Of a stretch of 64,000 bases of DNA, positions 25,156 to 33,406 are shown in pieces. The first letter of the stretch is position 1. Every line of letters begins with the position of its first letter. Below the pieces are notes generated by a model. It searched no databases. It was given only the letters and a program-made list of their open reading frames with translations, and was not told the origin of the DNA. Location: positions 201,439-265,438 of the forward strand of contig NZ_AOLK01000011.1 of the NCBI RefSeq assembly GCF_000336755.1. Direction: 5' to 3'. This stretch comes from Haloferax elongans ATCC BAA-1513. GTDB lineage: Archaea > Halobacteriota > Halobacteria > Halobacteriales > Haloferacaceae. Both the position numbers and the translations under genes were made by a program.

Positions 25156-26163
25156 TTAGCTACGTAGCAGGCCAAGCGTAACCCACGCGACGAGGACTGT
25201 CAGCCCTCCGAGGAAGAACAGCGCGCCCGGCGAGAGCGACCCAATCGCATCCGCGATGCCCGACGACGCAGTCGTGATTTCGACCGCCGTGTCCGTGACG
25301 TACTGGGTTGTCGTCGTCGCCGTCTCGGTTGCGGCCGTCTCGGTCGCCGCCGGTTCCGCGGTCGGCATCGGCGTCGACGTCGCTGTCTCGGTCGGAGCGT
25401 TGGTCGCGGTCTCGACGACTGTCTCAGTCGCTTCCTCGGTCACGGTTTGTGTCCCCTCGTCACCCGCTGTCCAAGTTGCCTCCTCAGTCGTCGTCGCCTC
25501 CGAGATTCCGACATCGCCGCCGTCGGACGTCGTCGCCGACTCTGTTTCTATCGTATCTGACTGTCCACTCGCCGTGGTGGCGTTTGCGCCGTCGTATTTT
25601 GCGGTCGTCGAAGCGTTGCCCGTGCTGACAGCACCGTCACCACCACCGTCTCCGCCGCTTGCGCTACTTCCCATCGCGAACGGCGTAATTGGGCCTGTCC
25701 TCGCGAGGCGGTTGACAACGGCCGCGCCGATACCGAGGACGCCGACGCCGCCGATGAGACGCGAGAGCGCGCTCTTGAGTCCTTTCGTCTCCTCGTCGCG
25801 CCCGGCGACGACGACGAGGGCGCGGTCCGAGGGGGCATAGACGTTCATTTCGCGGCCTTTCTCGGAGTAGCGCGTGCCGGTGACTTCGATGAGGCCCGCG
25901 TCCGAGAGATTTCCGAGGTGGTACTGGACGTTCTGGAGGGACGTATCGACTTCCGTCGCGAGTTCGGAGGATGTCGCGGGCGACTCGTGGAGTGCAGAGA
26001 GCATCGACCGGGCGGTAGACGAGGAGATAGCGCCGAGAAAGTCGTCTGCCTCCTCGCTGTCGAGGCCGATGACCCGTGGGTCGCGTTCTTCCCGGTCGTC
26101 GTCCGAGCCACCGGAAAGGGAGGGAATGAGGTCGGCCATCTGTTCGCCGTACTCACCTGCCAC
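25156..26163 (-). CDS. Membrane-anchored winged-helix (ArsR-like) regulator with Thr-rich stalk
   Basis: 335 residues from a GTG (an ATG at 26139 is the alternative). An N-terminal wHTH (about 40-115) contains SSTARSMLSALHESPATSSE and VQYHLGNLSDAGLIEVTG. A hydrophobic stretch GGVGVLGIGAAVV lies at about 138-150, then a very Thr/Ala/Glu-rich disordered region of about 130 residues, and a C-terminal membrane helix (SPGALFFLGGLTVLVAWVTL) at about 310-330. This layout puts the DNA-binding domain in the cytoplasm, tethered through one or two helices, with the low-complexity part possibly outside and O-glycosylated. Targets unknown. A shared TATA lies between it and the divergent 54-residue membrane protein. 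Confidence 0.82.
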   Translation of the reverse strand: MAGEYGEQMADLIPSLSGGSDDDREERDPRVIGLDSEEADDFLGAISSSTARSMLSALHESPATSSELATEVDTSLQNVQYHLGNLSDAGLIEVTGTRYSEKGREMNVYAPSDRALVVVAGRDEETKGLKSALSRLIGGVGVLGIGAAVVNRLARTGPITPFAMGSSASGGDGGGDGAVSTGNASTTAKYDGANATTASGQSDTIETESATTSDGGDVGISEATTTEEATWTAGDEGTQTVTEEATETVVETATNAPTETATSTPMPTAEPAATETAATETATTTTQYVTDTAVEITTASSGIADAIGSLSPGALFFLGGLTVLVAWVTLGLLRS

Positions 26164-26204
26164 GTATGAGTGTTGATGTTCTTGCAGGACGACACGCCGA
26201 AATT

Positions 26205-26212
26205 GCTATACT
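26205..26212. promoter_or_regulatory. Bidirectional TATA element (GCTATACT)
   Basis: On the + strand it is centred 27 bases before the ATG at 26236, fitting a leaderless transcript. On the minus strand AGTATAGC could serve the divergent wHTH gene, giving a short leader. One element may thus drive both genes. Confidence 0.5.
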
Positions 26213-26235
26213 TCGGGGACTCGGAGACGTGCCAC

Positions 26236-26403
26236 ATGACTGGTCTTCTGGTCGTTGACGGCATCGTCGACTTTCTGGCGGGTGACCCCGTCTTCACGGG
26301 GCTGCTCGTCTTGATGCTGCTTTTCGTCTTCTTCGCGTATCTCCTCGTTCGACGGACCCTCTTGGGCCTGCGCGAGGGATACGACGACGCCCGGAAGCGA
26401 TAG
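26236..26403 (+). CDS. Small single-helix membrane protein, 55 residues
   Basis: Start ATG 26236 (MTGLLVVDGIVDFLAGD), chosen because a TATA element is 27 bases upstream; the in-frame ATG at 26170 is upstream of that promoter. One strong membrane helix (FTGLLVLMLLFVFFAYLLV) is followed by a basic/acidic tail. No known domain. It lies upstream of the phosphate-transporter-like gene on the same strand and opposite the membrane-tethered regulator. Confidence 0.65.
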   Translation: MTGLLVVDGIVDFLAGDPVFTGLLVLMLLFVFFAYLLVRRTLLGLREGYDDARKR

Positions 26404-26445
26404 GATGTCCTTACGACTCCCCATGCGTAACCGAGGTGTTCGTCC

Positions 26446-27648
26446 GTGGTAGCTACCGGCGCAGTCGGGACGTTCGTCGTCGCAGCACTCGCGAGTCTCT
26501 TCATGGCGTGGGCTATCGGCGCGGGGTCGTCGGGGTCGACGCCGTTTGCCCCGGCTGTCGGCGCGAACGCAATCTCCGTGATGCGCGCGGGCTTTATCGT
26601 CGGCCTGCTCGGGTTCGGCGGTGCGGTTCTCCAAGGTGCAAACGTCACCAACGCCGTCGGAAACGAACTCATCGGCGGCGTCACGCTGACGGCACCCGCC
26701 GCGGTCGTGGCACTTCTCACGGCTGCTGTGCTCGTCGCGCTCGGCGTCTTTGCGGGCTACCCAATCGCCACGGCGTTCACCGTAACCGGGGCTGTCGTCG
26801 GCGTCGGCCTCGCGATGGGCGGCACTCCAGCGTGGCCCAAGTACCAACAAATCGCCGCTCTGTGGGTGCTTACGCCGTTCGTCGGCGGGAGTGCGGCATA
26901 CGCCACCGCCCGCGGCCTGCGCGCCGAACGAATCTCCGAGGTCTGGGCAGTCCCTGCTCTCGCGGGGGTTGTCGGCGTTCTCGTCGCGAACATGGAGTTC
27001 GCGGCGTTCGCTGGCCCCGGCGAATCAGCCTCGATTGCGCGACTTGCGGCTCGCTCGTTGGTCGTCAGTGCAGGCGTCGGAACCGAGACGCTCTGGTTCG
27101 TCGCGTCCATGCTCGGGGTCGGGCTCATCGCTGCCGCGGTCGTCGGACGCTGGGTCACAGTCGACATCGCGTCGGGACAGCAGCGATTCCTGCTCGTCCT
27201 CGGTGGGCTCGTCGCGTTCTCTGCTGGCGGGTCGCAGGTCGGCCTCGCTATCGGGCCGCTCGTCCCGCTTCTCGACGTTGTGACCGTTCCGCTCCCGGCG
27301 CTCCTCGTCGGCGGCGGTCTCGGTCTGCTCGCCGGGTCGTGGACAGGCGCGCCGCGGATGATTAAGGCGCTCGCGCAGGACTACTCCTCGCTCGGGCCGC
27401 GCCGTTCTATCGCCGCGATGATTCCCTCGTTCGCCATCGCACAGACGGCGGTCGCTCTCGGCGTCCCCGTCTCGTTCAACGAAATCATCGTCAGCGCCAT
27501 CATCGGCTCTGGATACGCCGCGAGCGGTGCTGGCGTCTCCGGGCGGAAGATGCTCTACACTGTCCTCGCGTGGATTGGGTCGCTACTCCTCGCATTTACC
27601 CTCAGTTACGGCGGGTTTACGCTCGTGTCGAGCGTACTCTCCGTGTGA
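26446..27648 (+). CDS. PiT-family inorganic phosphate (or anion) transporter
   Basis: 400 residues from a GTG start, about ten or eleven membrane helices. The N-terminal half has FAPAVGANAISVMRA and the C-terminal half has FNEIIVSAIIGSGYA, matching the duplicated PiT signature in which GANDxAN-like motifs lie in each half. The family moves phosphate with H+ or Na+. The usual Asp in GAND is replaced by Ala here and Asn-Glu is seen in the second, so substrate may differ. Its stop overlaps the GTG of the next gene (GTGA). Confidence 0.85.
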   Translation: MVATGAVGTFVVAALASLFMAWAIGAGSSGSTPFAPAVGANAISVMRAGFIVGLLGFGGAVLQGANVTNAVGNELIGGVTLTAPAAVVALLTAAVLVALGVFAGYPIATAFTVTGAVVGVGLAMGGTPAWPKYQQIAALWVLTPFVGGSAAYATARGLRAERISEVWAVPALAGVVGVLVANMEFAAFAGPGESASIARLAARSLVVSAGVGTETLWFVASMLGVGLIAAAVVGRWVTVDIASGQQRFLLVLGGLVAFSAGGSQVGLAIGPLVPLLDVVTVPLPALLVGGGLGLLAGSWTGAPRMIKALAQDYSSLGPRRSIAAMIPSFAIAQTAVALGVPVSFNEIIVSAIIGSGYAASGAGVSGRKMLYTVLAWIGSLLLAFTLSYGGFTLVSSVLSV

Positions 27649-27920
27649 CTGTTCGCGCCCTCCGTACCGCACTCGCGACACTCGTTGCCGCTCTGTGGGC
27701 CGTCTTCGGCGTCTACCACGTCGCGATGGGGGTCGTCACTGGCCTCTCGATTCGTGGGGTTACGTTCGGAAGCGTCGGCCTCGGAGCGTTCGCTCTCTCG
27801 GTTCTCTTCTGGAGACGGTCACGGCGGCTCACCACGGGAACTGAGACGAACCAAGAGTTGGTCGTGCTCGCGGTGGCGTCGCTCGCGCTGATACTCGTCT
27901 CGTTCACGCTCCTCGGGTGA
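27645..27920 (+). CDS. Small three-helix membrane protein coupled to the PiT transporter
   Basis: 91 residues from a GTG at 27645 that overlaps the transporter stop, showing coupled translation. Membrane helices at roughly 10-28 (LATLVAALWAVFGVYHVAM), 38-55 and 70-90. No named family. Perhaps an accessory subunit. A longer frame starting at 27570 would overlap the transporter by 79 bases and was not used. Confidence 0.62.
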   Translation: MTVRALRTALATLVAALWAVFGVYHVAMGVVTGLSIRGVTFGSVGLGAFALSVLFWRRSRRLTTGTETNQELVVLAVASLALILVSFTLLG

Positions 27921-27939
27921 AAACAGAGCCGAAGGCGGC

Positions 27940-29334
27940 TCAGGCGTCGGTCTCGACTTCTGCCTCTTCTTCGTCGTCGATGTCCTCGGTACCGTCTGTG
28001 CCGCCGACGTTGGTCTGGATGCGCGCTTTCATGATGCGCGTGTTGTCCACCTGCTCGATGCGGATGACGATGTCGTCGTAGGTGATTTCTTCGCCCTCTT
28101 CGACGAGACGGCCCGCGCGGTTGAAGATGAAGCCGGCGAGCGTCTCGAACTCCTCGCCCTCCGGGAGTTCGATACCCAGAATCTCGTTGACCTCGTCGAT
28201 GTTGACCTCTCCGCGGACGAGGAAGGTATCTTCGTCGACCTCCTCGAATGGCTCTTCCTCGTCGCCTTCGAGGATGTCGCCGACGATTTCTTCGACCATG
28301 TCTTCGAGCGTGATGAGACCCTCTGTGGTCCCGAACTCGTCGATGACGATGACCATCTGCATTCGGGTGTCCTGCATCTCGGCCATCAGTTCGTCGACGT
28401 TCTTCGATTCGGGGACGTGGAGCGTCGGCGAGACGATGTCGGCGAGGCTGATGCCGCGTTCGCCGTAGTACTTCTCACGGACGAGGTTGCGGATGTTGAC
28501 GATGCCGATGACGTTGTCGAGGTTGCCGTCGTAGACGGGCACGCGCTCGTGGTCGGCCTGGACGCAGGTTTCGATGGCCTCGTCGATGGTCGCGTCCTTG
28601 GAGACGGCGGTCATGTCCAGCCGCGGGGTCATGACCTCCTTGGCAATTGTGGAGTTAAAGCGGAAGATGCGGTCGAGCATCTCGCGCTCTTCTTCCTCGA
28701 TGACGCCCTCGCGCTCGCCCGTCTCGATGAGGTTCTGAATCTCGTCGCGCGTGACGTACGTCGTCTCGATGGCCGTCTGGCCACCGGTGACCTTGTTGAT
28801 GACCCGGGTTAGGTAGTCGAAGAAGACGACGAGTGGCAACAGCAGCAACTCGGCGTACTTCAGGGGGCGCGCGATGCGGAGCGACCACGACTCGGTGTTT
28901 TCGACGGCGTAGGACTTCGGCGCGCTCTCGCCGAACAGCAGGACGATTGCCGTGATACCGAACGTCGCGATGGCGACGGCTTCGCCCTGTTGGAAGCCGA
29001 CAAACACCAAGAGCCCGGTCGAGATGGACGACATCGCGATGTTGGCGATGTTGTTACCGACCAGGATGGTCACGAGGAGGCGGTGCGGGTCGTCTTTCAG
29101 TGCTTTCACCCGTTTTGCACCGGGGACTCCCTCTTCGACCATCGAGTCGACACGGTGTTTCGCCAGCGAGAACATCGCAATCTCGGAGGAAGAGAAGAAC
29201 GCCGAGAGTGCGATAAGCACGATAATTGCAGCCACTCCGAGGGCAGTGATTACGTCGTCACCAACCGGGAGGTTCGAGACCTGTGCGGCCGCGAGTATCG
29301 TGGCTGGAAATATTGGTAGCAGCGGCAAACCCAT
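27940..29334 (-). CDS. CNNM/CorB (HlyC-CorC) family membrane protein with CBS pair
   Basis: 464 residues. The N-terminal DUF21 domain (about 30-210) has four helices and SAFFSSSEIAMFSLAKHRVD, the family signature. A CBS pair follows (about 235-350, from VMTPRLDMTAVSKDATIDEA to ITLEDMVEEIVGDILEGDE), then a CorC/HlyC domain (about 380-450). Related proteins transport or sense Mg2+ with ATP/Mg binding to the CBS pair. The N-terminal MGLPLLPIFPATILAAAQVS looks like an extra membrane segment or signal. A TATA-like CTTAATTTC lies about 30 bases upstream. Confidence 0.92.
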   Translation of the reverse strand: MGLPLLPIFPATILAAAQVSNLPVGDDVITALGVAAIIVLIALSAFFSSSEIAMFSLAKHRVDSMVEEGVPGAKRVKALKDDPHRLLVTILVGNNIANIAMSSISTGLLVFVGFQQGEAVAIATFGITAIVLLFGESAPKSYAVENTESWSLRIARPLKYAELLLLPLVVFFDYLTRVINKVTGGQTAIETTYVTRDEIQNLIETGEREGVIEEEEREMLDRIFRFNSTIAKEVMTPRLDMTAVSKDATIDEAIETCVQADHERVPVYDGNLDNVIGIVNIRNLVREKYYGERGISLADIVSPTLHVPESKNVDELMAEMQDTRMQMVIVIDEFGTTEGLITLEDMVEEIVGDILEGDEEEPFEEVDEDTFLVRGEVNIDEVNEILGIELPEGEEFETLAGFIFNRAGRLVEEGEEITYDDIVIRIEQVDNTRIMKARIQTNVGGTDGTEDIDDEEEAEVETDA

Positions 29335-29492
29335 GTAACTACAAAGTCTTGCATGGGACCGAAATTAAGAGTTGCCCTCGGACGCATCGGCAGTCGGCGT
29401 CGGGGAACGACATTTTCCAACCCAGAGACGGCATTGCGGCCCAGATACCCGGGAGCGAAGCGCTTAGGATGGAAAGTTCCTAACGACCCCCC

Positions 29493-29756
29493 ATGTCCGA
29501 CGACCAGCCGGCGATTACACTGTATCGGTTGCAGGCGTGTCCGTTCTGCGAGCGCGTCGTCCGCGTCCTCGAAGAAAAAGGGCTGGACTACCACTCGCGC
29601 TTCGTCGAACCGATGCACTCCGACCGCGACGTCGTCAAGCGCATCTCCGGCAAGCGAACCGTCCCTGCCATCGTCGACGAGAACACCGGCGTCACGATGT
29701 CTGAGTCGGCGAACATCGTCGAGTACCTCGAAAACACCTACGAGGGGGCCGCATAA
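29493..29756 (+). CDS. Glutaredoxin-like protein
   Basis: 87 residues, thioredoxin fold. Active-site CPFC at residues 16-19 (LQACPFCERVV), cis-Pro segment RTVPAIVDENTG, and a C-terminal helix NIVEYLENTY as in glutaredoxin/GST N-terminal domains. Likely a dithiol reductase working with gamma-glutamylcysteine, the low-molecular-weight thiol of haloarchaea. Its TAA overlaps the ATG of the next gene (TAATG), so it is coupled to the peroxiredoxin-like protein. A TATA-like GCTTAGGA lies about 27 bases upstream. Confidence 0.9.
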   Translation: MSDDQPAITLYRLQACPFCERVVRVLEEKGLDYHSRFVEPMHSDRDVVKRISGKRTVPAIVDENTGVTMSESANIVEYLENTYEGAA

Positions 29757-30262
29757 TGGTCGATTTCGAAATCGTCGAACTCCCCGACCACGACGCGCCC
29801 GCCGTCGGCGACACCGCGCCGGACTTCACCCGCCCGCTCGTCGAGGACGAATACTGGGAAGACGCCTCGCTGTCGGACCTGACCGACGACGGTCCTGTTC
29901 TCCTCGTCTTCCACACGATGGACGGCGCGTTCCCCGCGACGTACATCTGGAACAACCTTCGCGACCGCGGCGTCCCAGACGACATCCAGGCGGTCGGCGT
30001 CTCCATCTCGTCGCCCTACGAGCACAAGACGTTCCTCGCGGAACGCGGGGTCGACGCCAAGTTCTTCTCGGACCCCGCCGCAGGCATCGCCACCGAATAC
30101 GGCATCGAAAACGACCTCGACGACATGGCTGGCATCACCGAACACCGGCCTGCGGTCTTCCTCCTCGACGAGTCGCGCGAGATTCAGTACCGGTGGGTCG
30201 CCGAAGAGTGGCCGGACTTCCCGGACTACGACGAGGTCGCTGCCGCTGTCTCGGACCCGTAG
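29756..30262 (+). CDS. Peroxiredoxin-like (AhpC/TSA fold) protein without cysteine
   Basis: 168 residues with the AhpC/TSA pattern: VGDTAPDFTRPLV near the start, VLLVFHTMDGAFPATYIW where the peroxidatic site should be, and ITEHRPAVFLLDESREIQYRWV at the end. The usual PxxxTxxC cysteine is missing, and there is no cysteine anywhere in the protein. It therefore cannot act as a thiol peroxidase by the known mechanism. It is coupled to the glutaredoxin-like gene, which may mean a binding or scaffold function in the same redox step; this is inference. Confidence 0.85.
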   Translation: MVDFEIVELPDHDAPAVGDTAPDFTRPLVEDEYWEDASLSDLTDDGPVLLVFHTMDGAFPATYIWNNLRDRGVPDDIQAVGVSISSPYEHKTFLAERGVDAKFFSDPAAGIATEYGIENDLDDMAGITEHRPAVFLLDESREIQYRWVAEEWPDFPDYDEVAAAVSDP

Positions 30263-30346
30263 CAGACGCCATCTTTCCGAGACGCCCACACGCCACGAAT
30301 ACCGGCTTTCGTCACCCTTTTTCTCACCTCCCGCTTCGATTCAGCT

Positions 30347-30955
30347 ATGAGTGACGACGCGCCGACCAACGACGACGTTCACCGAGCGGCCGCCGCCATC
30401 CGCGACGGCGACGCGGTCGTCTACCCGACAGAAACAGTCTACGGAATGGGTGCCGACGCCACCTCACCCGAGGCCGTCGAACGTGTCTTCGACATCAAAG
30501 GCCGCGACCGCGACAAACCGCTTTCGGCCGGCTTCCCGGACGTCGATTCGGCGCTCGACTACGTCGAAGTAACCGACCGCGAGGAAGCGTTCATGCGTCG
30601 GTTCCTTCCCGGTCCGGTGACTGTCGTCGTCGAACGCCGCGATAGCCTGCCGGACGTCCTCGTCTCCAGCCGCGAGCGGGTCGGCGTCCGCGTCCCTGAC
30701 CACGAACTCGCGCTCGAACTCTTCCGCGCAGCTGAAACACCCGTGACGGCCACGAGTGCGAATCTCTCCGGCGCGGGGAGCATCACGAATCCGTCGCAAC
30801 TCCCCGACGAGATTCACGACGCCGTCGCGTTCGTCCTCGACGGCGGCACGACACCCGGTACGGAGAGTACGGTCGTCGACCCCGGACAGGGAATCATCCA
30901 CCGCCGCGGCGCGATGGCCGACGACATCGAAGCGTGGCTCGAAGACGAGTCGTAA
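30347..30955 (+). CDS. L-threonylcarbamoyladenylate synthase (Sua5/YrdC)
   Basis: 202 residues, the length of the YrdC domain without the Sua5 extension. Signature segments: VVYPTETVYGMGADATSPEA, FDIKGRDRDKPLS (nucleotide-binding KGR), FLPGPVTVVVERR and PVTATSANLSG. It makes threonylcarbamoyl-AMP from threonine, bicarbonate and ATP, the first step of the t6A37 tRNA modification. It ends with a short acidic tail. Neighbouring genes are unrelated; it is convergent with the Cas4-like gene. Confidence 0.95.
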   Translation: MSDDAPTNDDVHRAAAAIRDGDAVVYPTETVYGMGADATSPEAVERVFDIKGRDRDKPLSAGFPDVDSALDYVEVTDREEAFMRRFLPGPVTVVVERRDSLPDVLVSSRERVGVRVPDHELALELFRAAETPVTATSANLSGAGSITNPSQLPDEIHDAVAFVLDGGTTPGTESTVVDPGQGIIHRRGAMADDIEAWLEDES

Positions 30956-30995
30956 CGGCTGCGACTTCAGGACCGGGTAGCACTCACTGTCTTCT

Positions 30996-31658
30996 TTAGA
31001 ACCCGAGCAACGACTTCAACGACCGCGTTTTCACCCCGCATTCGGTCCGATAGGAACACCCGTCGCACTTCGCCGAATCTTGGAGTCGCGGCGGGACGAA
31101 GTCGAGTTCGCGAGCGACGCGAAGCGCGCGCCGGTAGGCTGCTTTGTTTCTCGTGGTCAGTTCGACCGTCCTGACGACACCGACTGCCGGGTACTCCACG
31201 ATGGCTCGCGGCACCTCGGCCTCGCGCTCCCACGCCAGCGCCTTCGCGAGCGCGACGGCTCTCACGCGCTGCGGTTCCCAGACGCCCTGTTCTGGTGGCG
31301 AACCGGGCGACACGAACGACGGAATCGGTGGGTCGCCGACGAGTTTGTGCGCGATGCCGCGACAGTCCTTTCCCGTGAGGAGGACGTCGCGGGCGACCGG
31401 TTCCGTCAGTGCCTCCCACTCCTCTCGCCTCCGTAGTTCTCGGAGGTTCGCGCGGTAGTCATCTGGGGATGTCGCGAGTGGGCGCGTCGTGAGTTCGTCG
31501 TCACTCGCGTCGGCGAGCGTTGGATACTCGAAGGCGAGTGCTCGAATCGCGTCGACCGACGATGGCGGTTCTCGCGTCTCTTCGCGGCGGGCGTAGTACA
31601 GTTGCCGCGGGCAGTAGGCGGCGTGGGCGAGGTCCGACGCGGCGACCAGCGACGACAT
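30996..31658 (-). CDS. Cas4/RecB-family (DUF83) iron-sulfur nuclease, standalone
   Basis: 220 residues from the ATG at 31658. Four cysteines in the Cas4/Dna2 arrangement: one in AAYCPRQLYYARR near residue 15 and three near the C-terminus (KCDGCSYRTEC), consistent with a 4Fe-4S cluster. Between them are the RecB-type segments PRAIVEYPAVGVVRTVEL and TTRNKAAYRRAL; a canonical catalytic Asp-Glu-x-Lys is not plain. No CRISPR array or cas gene lies in the window. Probably a DNA-repair nuclease. The ATG is 26 bases from a TATA box shared with the divergent gene. Confidence 0.82.
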   Translation of the reverse strand: MSSLVAASDLAHAAYCPRQLYYARREETREPPSSVDAIRALAFEYPTLADASDDELTTRPLATSPDDYRANLRELRRREEWEALTEPVARDVLLTGKDCRGIAHKLVGDPPIPSFVSPGSPPEQGVWEPQRVRAVALAKALAWEREAEVPRAIVEYPAVGVVRTVELTTRNKAAYRRALRVARELDFVPPRLQDSAKCDGCSYRTECGVKTRSLKSLLGF

Positions 31659-31680
31659 GGCGCGTCTGGCCGCGCTTTCG

Positions 31681-31688
31681 TATTTATG
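31681..31688. promoter_or_regulatory. Shared TATA box for two divergent leaderless genes
   Basis: TATTTATG on the + strand is CATAAATA on the minus strand. Its centre is 26 bases from the minus-strand ATG at 31658 and 29 bases from the + strand ATG at 31713, the correct distance for leaderless starts in both directions. Confidence 0.65.
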
Positions 31689-31712
31689 TGTTCGCCGCCC
31701 TAGACAATCGAC

Positions 31713-33365
31713 ATGGCATCGACGTCCGTCCGCTCGTGGGTTCGAATGACGCGCCCCGAACTGGCCGTGTTCGTCTCCGGCGTCACCAGCATGGGACTGG
31801 AGATTCTCGCCGGGCGGATGGTCGCACCCGAGTTCGGAAGCAGCATCTACACGTGGGGGAGCATCATCGGCGTCTTCCTCGCCGCGCTGAGCCTCGGCTA
31901 CCACCGGGGCGGCCAGCGTGCGTCCAACGCATCCACCACCGCACTCGTCTGGGTGTTCATCGCCACGGCGGCGTACATCGCGGGTCTCATCCTCCTCGGA
32001 GACTTCTTCTTGCAGACGACCGCGACGCTCCCGCTTCCTAACCGGTTCGCCTCGCTTCCGGCGGTCACACTGCTGTTCGGCCCGCCGACGTACCTCCTCG
32101 GCTACGTCAGTCCGTACGCGGCGGAACTGTCGGGACAGTCGGACGTTGGCGCGGCCTCAGGCCACGTCTACGCCGTGGGAACCGTCGGCAGCATCATCGG
32201 TGCGTTCGCGACCACGTACCTCCTCATCCCGTCGCTGAGCGTCGTCGATATTGGACTGGTCTTCGGCGTTATCTCAGTCGGCACGGCGCTATACCTCGCG
32301 CGGCCGAGCATCGGCTCGCGGGAGACTGTCTGGAGTGTCGGCATCGTCGTCCTTCTCGTCCTCGCGGCGACGACTGGGAGTATCGGCCTCGACGACCGCG
32401 GGACCACCGTCTACCACACCCAGACCGCCTATCAGGAACTCCGCGTCGTCGACGCCGGTGGGACGCGAACGCTCTATCTCGACGGGCAACCCCACAGCGC
32501 GATGGACCTCGACGACCCGACGCGGCACGTCTTCGATTACACCTCGTACTTCCACGTCCCGTTCCTCCTCTCGGACGACATCGACCGAGTGTTGTTCGTC
32601 GGCGGCGGCGGGTTCACCGGCCCGCGGGTGTTTCTGGAGAAATATCCTAACATGACCGTCGACGTGGTCGAAATCGACCCCGAAGTCGTCTCGGTCGCAA
32701 AGGAGTACTTCGACGTCGAGGAATCGGACCGGCTGAACGTCTACACGATGGGTGGGCGGCAGTACCTCCAAGAGACGAACCAGACGTACGACCTCATCGT
32801 CCTCGACGCCTATCGGAAAGATAGGGTCCCGTTCGAGTTGACTACGGTGGAGTTCATGCGACTCACCTCGGAACGACTCGACGAGGACGGCATCCTCTTT
32901 GCCAACATCATCTCCGCGCCGAGCGGCCCCGCCTCGAAGTTCTACCGCGCCGAGTATAAGACGATTAACCAGGTCTACCCGCAGGTGTACAGTTTCCCCA
33001 CCGCGGGGAGCGTCGTCGTCCAGAACATCGAGGTGGTGGCGACGAAGAACTCGACGCTCGTCACCCGAAACGAGTTGCAGCAGCGGAACCGCCAGCGCGA
33101 CGTGGGCGTCTATCTTGCGTCCGAAGTCTCGACCTACCGGAACAGCGAACCGACCGACGACGTGCCGATTCTCCGCGACGACCGCGCTCCGGTCGATAGC
33201 CTCATGGACCCGATGGTCGGCCAGCGATACGTCATCCAGCAGTCGAACGAGAGCGAGCGGACCGAAACCAACAGCAGTGGGAGTGACCCGCCCGAGAACG
33301 ACGGCAGCGGAAGTGACCGAAACGAAGTCGATGCGAAGGTGATTGCTGCCGCCACCCGCCGTTAG
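31713..33365 (+). CDS. Spermidine-synthase-like protein with N-terminal membrane domain
   Basis: 550 residues. The first about 220 residues have around seven membrane helices (SGVTSMGLEILAGRMVAPEF, SIIGVFLAALSLGYHRGG, VIPS-type helices). The rest is a spermidine synthase-like Rossmann domain: VLFVGGGGFTGPRVFLEKYP (motif I), VDVVEIDPEVVSVAKEYFDV, MGGRQYLQETNQTYDLIVLD. The C-terminal 45 residues are Asn/Ser/Asp-rich and disordered. Such fused proteins are frequent in bacteria and archaea, but the true product (polyamine or other aminopropyl transfer) is often unproven. The start is set by the TATA box 29 bases upstream. Next gene is another methyltransferase. Confidence 0.88.
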   Translation: MASTSVRSWVRMTRPELAVFVSGVTSMGLEILAGRMVAPEFGSSIYTWGSIIGVFLAALSLGYHRGGQRASNASTTALVWVFIATAAYIAGLILLGDFFLQTTATLPLPNRFASLPAVTLLFGPPTYLLGYVSPYAAELSGQSDVGAASGHVYAVGTVGSIIGAFATTYLLIPSLSVVDIGLVFGVISVGTALYLARPSIGSRETVWSVGIVVLLVLAATTGSIGLDDRGTTVYHTQTAYQELRVVDAGGTRTLYLDGQPHSAMDLDDPTRHVFDYTSYFHVPFLLSDDIDRVLFVGGGGFTGPRVFLEKYPNMTVDVVEIDPEVVSVAKEYFDVEESDRLNVYTMGGRQYLQETNQTYDLIVLDAYRKDRVPFELTTVEFMRLTSERLDEDGILFANIISAPSGPASKFYRAEYKTINQVYPQVYSFPTAGSVVVQNIEVVATKNSTLVTRNELQQRNRQRDVGVYLASEVSTYRNSEPTDDVPILRDDRAPVDSLMDPMVGQRYVIQQSNESERTETNSSGSDPPENDGSGSDRNEVDAKVIAAATRR

Positions 33366-33406
33366 CGAGGCATTAGCTAACACGCTTCTGTGCGTTTGTC
33401 AAGAGA

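Noticed and set aside
31713..33365. CRISPR-associated role of the Cas4-like gene through its neighbour
   Set aside because: The neighbour is spermidine-synthase-like and no cas gene or array is present.
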